Assembly (NCBI GenBank): GCA_002491115.1
Contig: DKVI01000079.1
Location: 6,120 to 24,813 of the forward strand
DNA length: 18,694 bases
DNA from: Lachnospiraceae bacterium UBA7182
GTDB taxonomy: Bacteria; Bacillota; Clostridia; Lachnospirales; Lachnospiraceae
Reading direction: 5' to 3'
Positions 7,136 to 14,613 of this stretch are shown one piece after another. Within the stretch, counting starts at the first letter, position 1. Each line of letters opens with the position of its first letter. The notes under the pieces are model-generated. The model was given only the letters and a program-made list of their open reading frames with translations, had not been told where the DNA came from and ran no database searches. The position numbers and the translations under genes are program-made.

Positions 7136-8063
7136 CAAAAAAGCAGCCAATTACATACAGGAATTAGGCGCGCTGATCGCGCTTGTCCTTCTGGTGCTGG
7201 TCATCGGAGTTGTCAGCCCGGAATTCAGGACTATCAGTAACTTTTTATCTCTGCTTCGGCAGTCGTCCATCAACGGATTTATCGCTTTTGGTATGACCTG
7301 TGTCATACTCACAGGCGGAATTGATCTTTCTGTGGGTTCCGTGCTTGCTCTGACAACTGCGTTTTGCGCAAGCTTTATTTCCAACGGGATGCCGGTGGGG
7401 CTTGCCATGCTGCTTGCGCTTGTGATCGGTACCGGTTTCGGCCTGATCAGCGGCCTCCTGGTCACCAAAGGACGCCTGCAGCCGTTTATTGCCACCTTGA
7501 TCACCATGACCGTATACAGAGGTCTGACCATGATCTTTATGGATGGAAAACCGATTTCCAATCTGGGTGACAGCTTCTTTCTGAAGCTGGTGGGAAAAGG
7601 AAATATTTTCGGTGTTCCCATTCCGGTTCTTTTGTTCCTGGTCGTGTTTGCGGTTTTTGTGTTTGTGCTGGAAAAGACGACATTCGGCCGCAGGATTTAC
7701 GCGACAGGAAGCAACTGGAAGTCTGCCAAACTGGCGGGTGTGAATATTGATCTGACAAAGATGGCAGCGTATGCCATATCCGGCTGTATGGCAGCCGTGT
7801 CCGGCCTGATCCTTTTATCCCGCCTGGGTTCTGCACAGCCCACACTGGGAGACGGCTACGAGCTGGACGCCATCGCGGCAGTCGCCCTGGGCGGTACAAG
7901 TATGAACGGCGGCCGCGGACGGATCTGGAAGACCTTCGTAGGCGTTCTGATCATCGCCGTGCTGAACAATGGATTAAATATCTTAGGCGTTTCTTCCTAT
8001 TATCAGGATGTGGTAAAAGGAATCGTAATCCTGATTGCAGTCATGTCTGACCAGAAACGCTGA
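7128..8063 (+). CDS. rbsC: Ribose ABC transporter, permease
   Basis: This 311-residue polytopic membrane protein forms the ribose channel. It has many hydrophobic segments, starting with ALIALVLLVLVIGVV near residue 15, and the family signatures GGIDLSVGSVLAL and ALGGTSMNGGRGR near the C-terminal half. The length and pattern fit the BPD_transp_2 (AraH/RbsC) permease family. Translation starts within the end of rbsA (overlap ATGAATAA), with AGGAGG a few bases upstream. It is followed by a 130-base gap containing a hairpin before rbsB. Confidence 0.96.
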   Translation: MNNKKAANYIQELGALIALVLLVLVIGVVSPEFRTISNFLSLLRQSSINGFIAFGMTCVILTGGIDLSVGSVLALTTAFCASFISNGMPVGLAMLLALVIGTGFGLISGLLVTKGRLQPFIATLITMTVYRGLTMIFMDGKPISNLGDSFFLKLVGKGNIFGVPIPVLLFLVVFAVFVFVLEKTTFGRRIYATGSNWKSAKLAGVNIDLTKMAAYAISGCMAAVSGLILLSRLGSAQPTLGDGYELDAIAAVALGGTSMNGGRGRIWKTFVGVLIIAVLNNGLNILGVSSYYQDVVKGIVILIAVMSDQKR

Positions 8064-8105
8064 CCAAAAGTATGAGGTAAAACTAAAAAACAGCAAAGCC
8101 CCGGA

Positions 8106-8162
8106 AGCGCCAGATTTATTTCAGGATGCGAAGCAGCCGGAAATGAATCTAGTACCGGCGCT
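8106..8162 (+). other. RNA hairpin between rbsC and rbsB
   Basis: AGATTTATTTC (8112-8122) pairs with GAAATGAATCT (8140-8150) through one G-U pair. The stem is extended by AGCGCC (8106-8111) with GGCGCT (8157-8162) across a six-base bulge. No T-run follows. Such stems commonly protect or set processing of the downstream binding-protein message; a partial terminator is less likely. Confidence 0.55.
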
Positions 8163-8196
8163 GAAGGGATGTAGCGGAACTTAAATAAGGAGAATT

Positions 8197-9141
8197 ATGA
8201 TGAAAAAATTAGCAGGTATTTTATTGGCAGTTACTCTTGTGTTTTCCATGGCAGGCTGCGGCGCCGTGTCCGTGGACGGTGAAACCAGCAAAAGTTCGGA
8301 TGACAGCAGCGCGTCTGAAGGCGGAAGTGAGAATGCAGGCAGCGGAGCAGTTGGCCTTGCGATTTCCACGCTGAACAACCCGTTCTTTGTTACTTTAAGC
8401 GAAGGCGCCCAGGCGGCGGCAAAGGAGCAGAATATAGACCTGATCGTAGTGGATGCAGGCGACGATGCGGCGAAGCAGACCAATGATATCGAAGACCTGA
8501 TTTCCAGAAATATCAGTGTGCTGATTGTCAATCCGGTGGATTCTGACGCGGTGGCTCCTGCGGTCAAAGACGCCGTCGCAAAAGGGATCAAAGTTGTCTC
8601 TGTAGACCGTGTAGTCAACGGTGTGGATGTGGATTGCGCCATCGCTTCCGATAATGTGGCAGGTGCGGCGGCAGCCACGGAATATCTGGTCAGCCTGATC
8701 GGTGAAGGCGCAAAAGTAGCAGAACTTCAGGGGGTATCCGGAGCCAGCGCAACCATTGACCGCGGGGAAGGCTTCCATAAAGTAGCAGACGAAAAGCTGA
8801 ACGTAGTATCCAGCCAGACTGCCAATTTCAACCGTTCAGAAGGCATGACCGTTATGGAGAATATGCTCCAGGCCAATGCCGATATCCAGGGCGTGTTTGC
8901 GCACAACGATGAGATGGCACTGGGCGCAGTGGAAGCAATCGGAGGAAAAGAGATTGTCGTTGTAGGGTTTGACGCCACGGATGACGCCATGACAGCCGTT
9001 TCAGAAGGCAGGATGGCAGCGACCGTTGCCCAGAAACCGGATCTGATGGGCGCTACCGCAGTAGAAACCGCAGTCAAACTGATCGCAGGTGAAACCGTAG
9101 ATAAAGAAATCCCGGTAGAAGTAGAACTGGTGACCGAGTAA
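8197..9141 (+). CDS. rbsB: Ribose ABC transporter, substrate-binding lipoprotein
   Basis: This 314-residue lipoprotein captures ribose outside the membrane. The signal peptide ends in a lipobox with C21 (FSMAGC), followed by a Ser/Asp/Glu-rich linker to about residue 50. Mapping remembered E. coli RbsB contacts onto it finds every one: N61, F63, F64 (NNPFF), N112, D137-R138 (VDR), R189 (RGEGF), F211, N237 (HNDEM), D259 (GFDA) and Q279 (AQKP). Ribose rather than another sugar is therefore well supported. Two adjacent ATGs (8197 and 8200) are possible; AAGGAG at 8187-8192 gives the better spacing to 8200, which would drop one Met. It is last in the operon and is followed by a terminator. Confidence 0.96.
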   Translation: MMKKLAGILLAVTLVFSMAGCGAVSVDGETSKSSDDSSASEGGSENAGSGAVGLAISTLNNPFFVTLSEGAQAAAKEQNIDLIVVDAGDDAAKQTNDIEDLISRNISVLIVNPVDSDAVAPAVKDAVAKGIKVVSVDRVVNGVDVDCAIASDNVAGAAAATEYLVSLIGEGAKVAELQGVSGASATIDRGEGFHKVADEKLNVVSSQTANFNRSEGMTVMENMLQANADIQGVFAHNDEMALGAVEAIGGKEIVVVGFDATDDAMTAVSEGRMAATVAQKPDLMGATAVETAVKLIAGETVDKEIPVEVELVTE

Positions 9142-9158
9142 ATTCTGTCCATATATTG

Positions 9159-9190
9159 CCCTCTGTGCAGCCAGGCACAGGGGGTATTTT
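9159..9190 (+). terminator. Intrinsic terminator of the rbs operon
   Basis: CCCTCTGTGC (9159-9168), loop AGCCAG, GCACAGGGGG (9175-9184), then TATTTT. The 10-bp stem has one T-G pair and follows the rbsB stop by 17 bases. Confidence 0.8.
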
Positions 9191-9257
9191 ATAAGGAACC
9201 GTTTTCCATTTGACGGGCCGTATGTTTATTGTTATGATCATACGGGAGGTGCGTTGC

Positions 9258-9503
9258 ATGCAGGAATTGGAAATACCGTATACTTATTGTAATGGAAGAC
9301 TTACGGTGGAAGTCCGTCTTCAATACCCGTCTGATATCTTCCTGGTGGATTCACTGAATTTCAGAAAATACAAGGCCGGAGAAAATTTTAAATTTTATGG
9401 AGGACATTATGATTATTCTCCTGTCTATATCCGGATCATAGGTTACGGTCCCAGATATCTGATTGTCCGGGGAAAGGGAAAATACCAGTATCGTTTTTTG
9501 TGA
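9258..9503 (+). CDS. Small DUF1883-like protein
   Basis: This 81-residue protein contains DSLNFRKYKAGENFKFYGGH followed by YDYSPVYIRI and GPRYLIVRGKG. The pattern matches my memory of the DUF1883 family (short beta-rich proteins with 'D..N...Y..G....Y.GG....SP' signatures, sometimes fused to TIR domains). No TIR or other partner domain is present. The frame can be extended to 9210, but GGGAGGT (9244-9250) seven bases before ATG 9258 fixes the start. It stands alone between the rbs terminator and the hydrolase promoter. No promoter of its own is obvious. The function is unknown. The domain call is moderate because it rests on recall. Confidence 0.65.
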   Translation: MQELEIPYTYCNGRLTVEVRLQYPSDIFLVDSLNFRKYKAGENFKFYGGHYDYSPVYIRIIGYGPRYLIVRGKGKYQYRFL

Positions 9504-9537
9504 GAGCCTTTATTTTATGAATTGGTAGAAAATGCGA

Positions 9538-9568
9538 CGAATGAATCGAAAGTTCGTTCGGTTATTTT
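9538..9568 (+). terminator. Weak terminator after the DUF1883-like gene
   Basis: CGAATGAA (9538-9545) pairs with TTCGTTCG (9553-9560) through one G-T pair around a seven-base loop, followed by GTTATTTT. The stem is short and the T-run is broken, so this is a modest call. Confidence 0.35.
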
Positions 9569-9650
9569 CGGCAAAAGGCGGTGGAAAACCGGTCCGGAGA
9601 GCTGTTTTTCTGTGTAAGATGCAGAAATGATACAAAATTTTAATGAAAAG

Positions 9651-9679
9651 TTGACAAGTGCTGTAATATCTGATAAAAT
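9651..9679 (+). promoter_or_regulatory. Strong promoter of the cell-wall hydrolase gene
   Basis: TTGACA (9651-9656), a 17-base spacer, then TAAAAT (9674-9679) with an extended -10 TG at 9671-9672. Transcription would begin near 9686, leaving a leader of about 68 bases. Confidence 0.75.
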
Positions 9680-9691
9680 CCCTGTAACAAA

Positions 9692-9708
9692 TGTAATAAT
9701 TTTGTAAT
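9692..9708 (+). promoter_or_regulatory. WalR (YycF)-type binding site
   Basis: TGTAAT-AATTT-TGTAAT is an exact match to the published WalR consensus, two TGTWAH direct repeats five bases apart. Two further TGTAAY hexamers lie at 9662-9667 and 9683-9688. The box covers about +6 to +22 of the predicted transcript, so binding would more likely repress than activate. WalR controls cell-wall hydrolase genes in Firmicutes, and the next gene is one. The site is read from sequence; the regulator itself is not in this window. Confidence 0.55.
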
Positions 9709-9753
9709 AAGTAGTCCGGCGGATGCCGAACTTGCAACAGGAGGTAACAACAG

Positions 9754-10773
9754 ATGTGGAAAAAAGGTATGGCAGCGCTTTTGCTTGCAATGACATGGTT
9801 ATGCCTGTCCGGATTTGCAGGTCTGGGGAACGAAGGAGAAGATACATTAAACGCGTTGTTGGATCAATTGACATCGGAAGATGTTGAGGTCATTCTTACA
9901 GAGGACGAGTGGGAAGGCAAAGCCATTGCGAAGGTGGATGATTCTGTCAGCGTCCGTGCGGCAGCCGACCCTGACGCCATGGTCATCGGTAAGATGTTCA
10001 AAGGCGACGGAGGACAGATTGTCGAGCAGGAAGAGGACTGGACGATGATTCAGTCCGGCAATGTTACAGGGTGGATCAATAATGAATACCTTGCTTTTGG
10101 CGTGGAAGCCAAAGAACGGGCAGAAGAGGATGTGGCCAAAGTGGCTACTGTCACCACCCAGACATTGAAAGTAAGGCAGGAACCCAATACCGACGCTCCG
10201 GTCATCGACCTGATCGGGATGGGCGAGCAGATCGAGGTCGGCGCGGAGGAAGACGGCTGGCTGGAGATCGTATACTCAGACGGGGCCATTAACTATATCT
10301 CCTCTGAATATGTGGATGTGGAGTATGATTATGGCGAAGCAAAAACGATGGATGAGATAGAAGCAGAGGAAAAGGCACGCCGGGAGGAAGAAGAGGAAGC
10401 GAAGCGGACTGCGAACCTGGGCGCAATTGCGGCGTCCGGTGATGAGCTTACACTTCTTGCAGCTCTGATTCAGGCGGAAGCGGACAATCAGCCGTATGAA
10501 GGCCAGGTTGCCGTGGGAGCCGTAGTGATGAACCGGGTAAGAAGCAGCGCATATCCCGGCACGATTCCGGATGTAATTTCCGCACCGGGTCAGTTTGGTC
10601 CTGTGGCGACCGGACGTGTGGCCGCGATTATGGCATCCGGTCCAAGAGCTGTCTGCTATCAGGCTGCTCAGGCTGCTCTGGATGGAGAGACTACAGTCGG
10701 CACGCTGACCCATTTCCGCAGGGATAACGGAAGCATCAGCGGTATCGTAATCGGAAATCATGTATTTTATTAA
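9754..10773 (+). CDS. Secreted cell-wall hydrolase: two SH3 domains plus SleB-like domain
   Basis: This 339-residue exported protein begins with a signal peptide (KKGMAALLLAMTWLCLSGFAG, cleaved near residue 22-25). Two bacterial SH3 domains follow at about 55-115 and 130-188 (SVSVRAAADPD..., TLKVRQEPNTDAP...). Next comes a charged linker (196-220), then a Hydrolase_2/SleB-like peptidoglycan hydrolase domain from about 232 to the end. PYEGQVAVGAVVMNRV (247-262) is the hallmark, and E242 aligns with the conserved glutamate of SleB. The neighbouring 'ARGEP' of classical SleB is changed to ADNQP, so the catalytic details may differ. AGGAGG lies eight bases before the ATG. It is preceded by its own promoter and WalR-type box and followed by a strong hairpin, so it is monocistronic. 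Spore germination or vegetative wall turnover are both possible roles. Confidence 0.9.
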   Translation: MWKKGMAALLLAMTWLCLSGFAGLGNEGEDTLNALLDQLTSEDVEVILTEDEWEGKAIAKVDDSVSVRAAADPDAMVIGKMFKGDGGQIVEQEEDWTMIQSGNVTGWINNEYLAFGVEAKERAEEDVAKVATVTTQTLKVRQEPNTDAPVIDLIGMGEQIEVGAEEDGWLEIVYSDGAINYISSEYVDVEYDYGEAKTMDEIEAEEKARREEEEEAKRTANLGAIAASGDELTLLAALIQAEADNQPYEGQVAVGAVVMNRVRSSAYPGTIPDVISAPGQFGPVATGRVAAIMASGPRAVCYQAAQAALDGETTVGTLTHFRRDNGSISGIVIGNHVFY

Positions 10774-10776
10774 AAT

Positions 10777-10809
10777 AATCCCCGCCATTTCGGATGAATG
10801 GCGGGGATT
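10777..10809 (+). terminator. Terminator after the hydrolase gene
   Basis: A perfect 13-bp stem, AATCCCCGCCATT (10777-10789) and AATGGCGGGGATT (10797-10809), with a seven-base loop, starts three bases after the stop codon. There is no T-run on the plus strand after it, but the minus-strand side is T-rich. The GC-rich stem still makes it a likely transcript end. Confidence 0.7.
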
Positions 10810-10831
10810 GCTGCGCTTCGGATGAAAAACG

Positions 10832-10861
10832 CTGGTAAATCGTATAAAAGTGTTGTATAAT
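10832..10861 (+). promoter_or_regulatory. Probable promoter of the NfeD/SPFH pair
   Basis: A perfect TATAAT at 10856-10861 lies about 31 bases before the start codon. The -35 region near 10832-10838 (CTGGTAA) matches the consensus poorly. Confidence 0.5.
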
Positions 10862-10891
10862 AGAAACAAATACAAGGAATGGGGGAATACA

Positions 10892-11338
10892 ATGTTACTG
10901 TCAAATCCGGCTATTATCTGGTTAGGACTGGTGATTCTCCTTCTGGCGATTGAGATTGCGACCATGGGTCTGACGACCATATGGTTCGCAGGCGGCGCGA
11001 TGGCGGCGTTCCTGTCCACATTTTTCGGAGCGGATGCAGCCGTACAGCGGACGATCTTTATCGTCTTGTCTTTGGTTCTTCTGGTCTGCACACGCCCCAT
11101 TGCTGTTAAATATATGAAAGGCAACAAGGCGAAGACCAACGCGGACAGCCTGATCGGGCGGATTGCGGTGGTTACAAAAGAGATCGATAACCTTGCCCAG
11201 AGCGGGGAGGTCATGATCGCGGATATCAGCTGGACCGCAAGAAGCCGGGATGATGCCTGCAGGATACCGTCCGGCAGTAAAGTGAGAATCCATGCCATAG
11301 AAGGCGTAAAGTTGATTGTTGAAGAGGAGGAACAGTGA
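10892..11338 (+). CDS. NfeD-like membrane protein
   Basis: This 148-residue protein has hydrophobic segments at about 6-45 (IIWLGLVILLLAIEI...GGAMAAFLSTFFG) and 51-70. They are followed by a soluble C-terminal part of about 75 residues (LIGRIAVVTKEIDN...GSKVRIHAIEGVKLIV) typical of the OB-fold NfeD domain. NfeD proteins are almost always encoded beside an SPFH protein and work with it at the membrane. Here the stop overlaps the SPFH start by one base (TGATG), indicating coupled translation. The frame extends upstream to GTG 10850, but ATG 10892 follows GGGGG at a sensible distance and lies after the promoter, so it is preferred. Confidence 0.88.
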   Translation: MLLSNPAIIWLGLVILLLAIEIATMGLTTIWFAGGAMAAFLSTFFGADAAVQRTIFIVLSLVLLVCTRPIAVKYMKGNKAKTNADSLIGRIAVVTKEIDNLAQSGEVMIADISWTARSRDDACRIPSGSKVRIHAIEGVKLIVEEEEQ

Positions 11339-12255
11339 TGCCTGTTTTAGTAGCTTTATTAATTTTGGTCATTTTAATCATTTTTGCTTCCTGCATTAAG
11401 ATTGTCCCTCAGGCCAGCGCGCTTGTTATGGAGCGTCTGGGCGGGTATAACGGCACCTGGGGCGTGGGTATTCATTTTAAAGCGCCGTTTATAGACCGTG
11501 TGGCCAAAAAAGTCACGTTGAAAGAGCAGGTGGTGGATTTTGCGCCCCAGCCTGTGATTACCAAGGATAACGTAACCATGCGGATTGATACAGTCGTATT
11601 TTTCCAGATCACAGATCCGAAGCTCTTTGCCTATGGCGTGGAGAATCCCATTATGGCGATTGAGAACCTGACTGCCACGACCCTTCGTAATATTATCGGT
11701 GATCTGGAGCTGGATCAGACACTGACATCCCGTGAGACGATCAACACGACCATGCGCGCGTCCCTGGACGTGGCTACGGACCCGTGGGGTATCAAAGTCA
11801 ATCGTGTGGAGCTTAAAAATATCATTCCGCCTGCCGCGATTCAGGATGCCATGGAGAAGCAGATGAAAGCGGAGCGCGAGCGCCGTGAATCCATCCTGAA
11901 GGCAGAAGGTGAGAAGAAATCCACGATCCTTGTGGCGGAAGGTAAGAAAGAATCTGCAATTCTGGATGCGGAGGCCGAGAAGCAGGCGGCAATCCTGCGG
12001 GCGGAAGCCGAGAAGGAAAAGATGATCAAAGAAGCCGAAGGCCAGGCGGAAGCCATTTTGAAAGTCCAGAAAGCGAACGCGGACGGACTGCGCTTCCTGA
12101 AAGAAGTCGGAGTGGATCAGGCAGTACTTCAGCTGAAGGGGCTGGAAGCCTTTGCGAAAGCGGCGGACGGTAAGGCGACCAAGCTGATCATCCCGTCCGA
12201 TATCCAGAGCCTTGCAGGACTGGCGGCGTCGGCAAAGGAACTTGTAAAAGATTAA
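11338..12255 (+). CDS. SPFH/Band 7 (stomatin/QmcA-like) membrane protein
   Basis: This 305-residue protein has one N-terminal membrane segment (residues 2-19) and a Band 7 domain from IKIVPQASALVMERLGGYNG through NRVELKNIIPPAAIQDAMEKQ. A long charged helix follows (about 175-245), built from repeats such as KAEGEKKSTI, VAEGKKESAI and DAEAEKQAAI, that would form a coiled coil for oligomerisation. It ends with the hydrophobic Gly/Ala-rich tail usual in this family. Relatives organise membrane microdomains and large cage-like assemblies. GTG 11335 is in frame, but AGGAGG (11325-11330) is seven bases from ATG 11338, so that start is used. Confidence 0.93.
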   Translation: MPVLVALLILVILIIFASCIKIVPQASALVMERLGGYNGTWGVGIHFKAPFIDRVAKKVTLKEQVVDFAPQPVITKDNVTMRIDTVVFFQITDPKLFAYGVENPIMAIENLTATTLRNIIGDLELDQTLTSRETINTTMRASLDVATDPWGIKVNRVELKNIIPPAAIQDAMEKQMKAERERRESILKAEGEKKSTILVAEGKKESAILDAEAEKQAAILRAEAEKEKMIKEAEGQAEAILKVQKANADGLRFLKEVGVDQAVLQLKGLEAFAKAADGKATKLIIPSDIQSLAGLAASAKELVKD

Positions 12256-12268
12256 TTAGATGCAGGGG

Positions 12269-12303
12269 GACTGCCGAAGAAAGTTCATACGGCAGTTCTT
12301 TCC
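12269..12303 (+). terminator. Probable terminator after the SPFH gene
   Basis: GACTGCCG (12269-12276) pairs with CGGCAGTT (12290-12297), one G-T pair, around a 13-base loop, followed by CTTTCC. The U-run is poor, so termination may be partial and argF may receive read-through. Confidence 0.5.
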
Positions 12304-12327
12304 TGTTGTTGCGGAGGAAAGATTCAT

Positions 12328-13314
12328 ATGGATTTAAAAGGAAGAAATTTTTTAAAACTTCTGGACTTTACGCCGGAAGAAATATTGTATCTGCTTGATC
12401 TGGCGGCTGATTTAAAGGCGAAGAAAAAGCAGGGGATTCCCGTGGATACGCTTCGGGGGAAAAACGTGGCTTTGATTTTTGAGAAGACCAGCACCAGGAC
12501 CAGATGTGCTTTTGAAGTAGCGGCGTATGATCTGGGCATGGGAGCGACATATCTGGATCCTGCCGGCTCTCAGATCGGAAAAAAGGAAAGCATTGCGGAT
12601 ACAGCCCGTGTGTTGGGCCGTATGTTTGAAGGGATCGAATATCGCGGATTTGGTCAGGACATCGTGGAGGAACTGGCCCGTTATGCGAATGTGCCGGTAT
12701 GGAACGGTCTTACCAATGAATTTCATCCTACCCAGATCCTGGCGGATCTTCTGACCATACGGGAGCATCTGGGAACATTGAAAGCAAAAGTAGTCTATAT
12801 GGGCGACGCCCGTTATAATATGGGTAATTCATGGATGGTTGGCTGCGCAAAGATGGGAATGGATTTTACCGCCTGTGCCCCCAAAAAATACTGGCCCGCG
12901 CAGGCGCTGACAGAGGAGTGCCAACAGATCGCGAAAAAGACCGGTGCAAAGATTACTCTGGAAGAAGATGTGAAAAAAGCGACAGAAGGTGCGGATGTGA
13001 TTTACACGGATGTCTGGGTTTCCATGGGCGAACCGGATGAAGTGTGGGAAGAGCGTATCAGGGAGTTGTCGCCTTATCAGGTAAACAGGGCAGTGATGGA
13101 GAACGCGGGTTCTGAGGCGATCTTTATGCATTGTCTGCCTGCCTTCCATGATTTGAAGACCACGATTGGCAAGGAGATCAGCAGTAAGTTCGGCATCGAT
13201 GAAATGGAAGTGACAGATGAGGTGTTTGAATCTTCTCAGTCTGTCGTGTTTGACGAGGCGGAAAACCGCATGCATACGATAAAAGCAGTCATGGCGGCTA
13301 CCTTGGGTGCATAA
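12328..13314 (+). CDS. argF: Ornithine carbamoyltransferase
   Basis: This 328-residue enzyme transfers the carbamoyl group from carbamoyl phosphate to ornithine, giving citrulline. Motifs are STRTR (55-59, carbamoyl phosphate), HPTQ (133-136), DVWVSMG (228-234, ornithine loop) and MHCLPAFH (267-274, catalytic C269). Length and motifs are complete. The sequence resembles E. coli ArgF and the catabolic ArcB group about equally by eye. No arginine deiminase, carbamate kinase or other arginine gene is in the window to decide between synthesis and breakdown. GGAGG lies ten bases before the ATG. An 18-base gap separates it from the next gene's ATG. Confidence 0.95.
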   Translation: MDLKGRNFLKLLDFTPEEILYLLDLAADLKAKKKQGIPVDTLRGKNVALIFEKTSTRTRCAFEVAAYDLGMGATYLDPAGSQIGKKESIADTARVLGRMFEGIEYRGFGQDIVEELARYANVPVWNGLTNEFHPTQILADLLTIREHLGTLKAKVVYMGDARYNMGNSWMVGCAKMGMDFTACAPKKYWPAQALTEECQQIAKKTGAKITLEEDVKKATEGADVIYTDVWVSMGEPDEVWEERIRELSPYQVNRAVMENAGSEAIFMHCLPAFHDLKTTIGKEISSKFGIDEMEVTDEVFESSQSVVFDEAENRMHTIKAVMAATLGA

Positions 13315-13332
13315 AAGAAGGTGGCGCCGGAC

Positions 13333-13602
13333 ATGAAGTTTGTATTGCAAAAATATCAGATTATCTCCGTTACTTTAAGCCTTTTGATTCTTTGTGCAGG
13401 GTTTACTGCCGCATCGGATCAGGAGAAACGGGGGATCTGTTTCCTTCTGGCATTGTTGTTTGGCATACTGTTATATGCGATCGGCAGTATACGGGCGGGC
13501 AGTCTTAAAAGGCTGCCTGTCTGTGTGATTGAAGGATGTATGTCTTTGGGCCTTCTGGCGGCGGCAGTTTTAGTTTTGCTGCGCATGGGGGGGATTTTAT
13601 GA
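13333..13602 (+). CDS. Small three-helix membrane protein of unknown function
   Basis: This 89-residue protein has three hydrophobic segments, about 9-26 (QIISVTLSLLILCAGF), 35-55 (ICFLLALLFGILLYAIGS) and 65-85. Short charged loops (DQEKRG, RAGSLKRL) separate them. I do not recognise a family. GTG 13321 is possible, but AAGGTGG (13318-13324) is eight bases before ATG 13333. Its stop overlaps the BirA start (ATGA, 13599-13602), so it is translationally coupled to birA. Confidence 0.7.
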   Translation: MKFVLQKYQIISVTLSLLILCAGFTAASDQEKRGICFLLALLFGILLYAIGSIRAGSLKRLPVCVIEGCMSLGLLAAAVLVLLRMGGIL

Positions 13603-14579
13603 AAACGAAATTGCTGAGAATATTAAGGGAGACGAAAGAATATGTCTCCGGACAGCAGCTTTGCGAATGTTTCGGCGTATCCCGGACGGCGGTCTGGAAG
13701 ATGATCGGCCAGCTAAAAGAAGAAGGCTATGAGATAGAAGCGGTCAAAAACCGCGGTTACAGAATTGTAAATACGCCGGATGTAATGTCTTCCCAGGAGA
13801 TTTTAAGCCGTCTTCATTCAGAATGGATGGGACATAAGTGTATACACCTTACCAGCATAGATTCTACCAACAATTATGCCAGGAAGATCGCGGAGGAAGG
13901 CGCTTTGGCAGGAACATTGGTGGTGGCGGACGAACAGACGGCAGGAAAAGGCAGGCGTGGAAGAAGCTGGGAGACGCCCGATCATGTGAATATTATGATG
14001 ACGCTGCTTTTACGTCCGAGGATTCACCCCGGTCCTGCGCCGCGGATGACGCTTCTGATGGCTATGGCAGCAGCACAGAGCATCCGTGCAGAGACGGGCC
14101 TGGAAGCGTTCATTAAATGGCCCAACGATGTTGTGCTGAACGGAAAAAAGGTATGCGGAATCCTGACAGAGATGAGCGCTGAGGTGGACTATATTAATTA
14201 TGTGGTAGTTGGGATCGGCATTAACGTAAATCAGGAATCCTTTCCCGGGGAACTTGCCCGGACGGCCGGTTCTTTATATCTGGCACTGGGGAAGAAGATT
14301 TCCAGGGCCGCATTGGCGGTTCGCATCGTTGAGCGCTTTGAAAAGTTGTATGAGACGTTTGTAAAGACAGAAGATTTAAGAGAGCTGTATGAGGAGTATA
14401 ACGGAATGTGCATCAACTGCGGCCGTCAGGTACAGGTGCGGGAACCGGGTAATGTATATACGGGAACGACAGATGGCATCAATGAAAAAGGTGAGCTGAT
14501 CGTCCGCAGAGAAGACGGCGAAACGGTCTGCATCTATGCAGGCGAAGTATCCGTACGCGGATTGTATGGTTATGTGTAG
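13599..14579 (+). CDS. birA: BirA: biotin-protein ligase and biotin repressor
   Basis: This 326-residue bifunctional protein attaches biotin to carboxylase carrier domains and, in its long form, represses biotin genes. The N-terminal winged helix is present (residues 1-57: GQQLCECFGVSRTAVWKMIGQLKEEGYEIEAV). The ligase core contains GKGRRGRSW (116-124, biotinyl-AMP loop), KWPNDV (173-178) and GIGINVN (205-211). A C-terminal SH3-like domain follows (GRQVQV...GTTDGINEKGEL). The frame runs back to 13536, but ATG 13599 starts at the family's usual position, preceded by a G-run. No biotin biosynthesis or transport gene is nearby, so any operator it binds must be elsewhere. Confidence 0.95.
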   Translation: MKTKLLRILRETKEYVSGQQLCECFGVSRTAVWKMIGQLKEEGYEIEAVKNRGYRIVNTPDVMSSQEILSRLHSEWMGHKCIHLTSIDSTNNYARKIAEEGALAGTLVVADEQTAGKGRRGRSWETPDHVNIMMTLLLRPRIHPGPAPRMTLLMAMAAAQSIRAETGLEAFIKWPNDVVLNGKKVCGILTEMSAEVDYINYVVVGIGINVNQESFPGELARTAGSLYLALGKKISRAALAVRIVERFEKLYETFVKTEDLRELYEEYNGMCINCGRQVQVREPGNVYTGTTDGINEKGELIVRREDGETVCIYAGEVSVRGLYGYV

Positions 14580-14613
14580 AAAGATGCGGAACTTCCAACA
14601 GGAGAATATGATT

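Noticed and set aside
10777..10809. Perfect inverted repeat as an insertion-sequence end or mobile hairpin
   Set aside because: It is a single GC-rich stem three bases after a stop codon with no partner copy or transposase; a transcript end explains it.
10276..11298. A long 340-codon minus-strand frame over the hydrolase and NfeD genes
   Set aside because: It runs through the terminator and both well-supported plus-strand genes, has no ribosome binding site and shows no recognisable domain.
12328..13314. Calling the carbamoyltransferase catabolic (arcB)
   Set aside because: No arcA, arcC or arginine-ornithine antiporter is nearby, and the sequence does not separate the two roles by eye.
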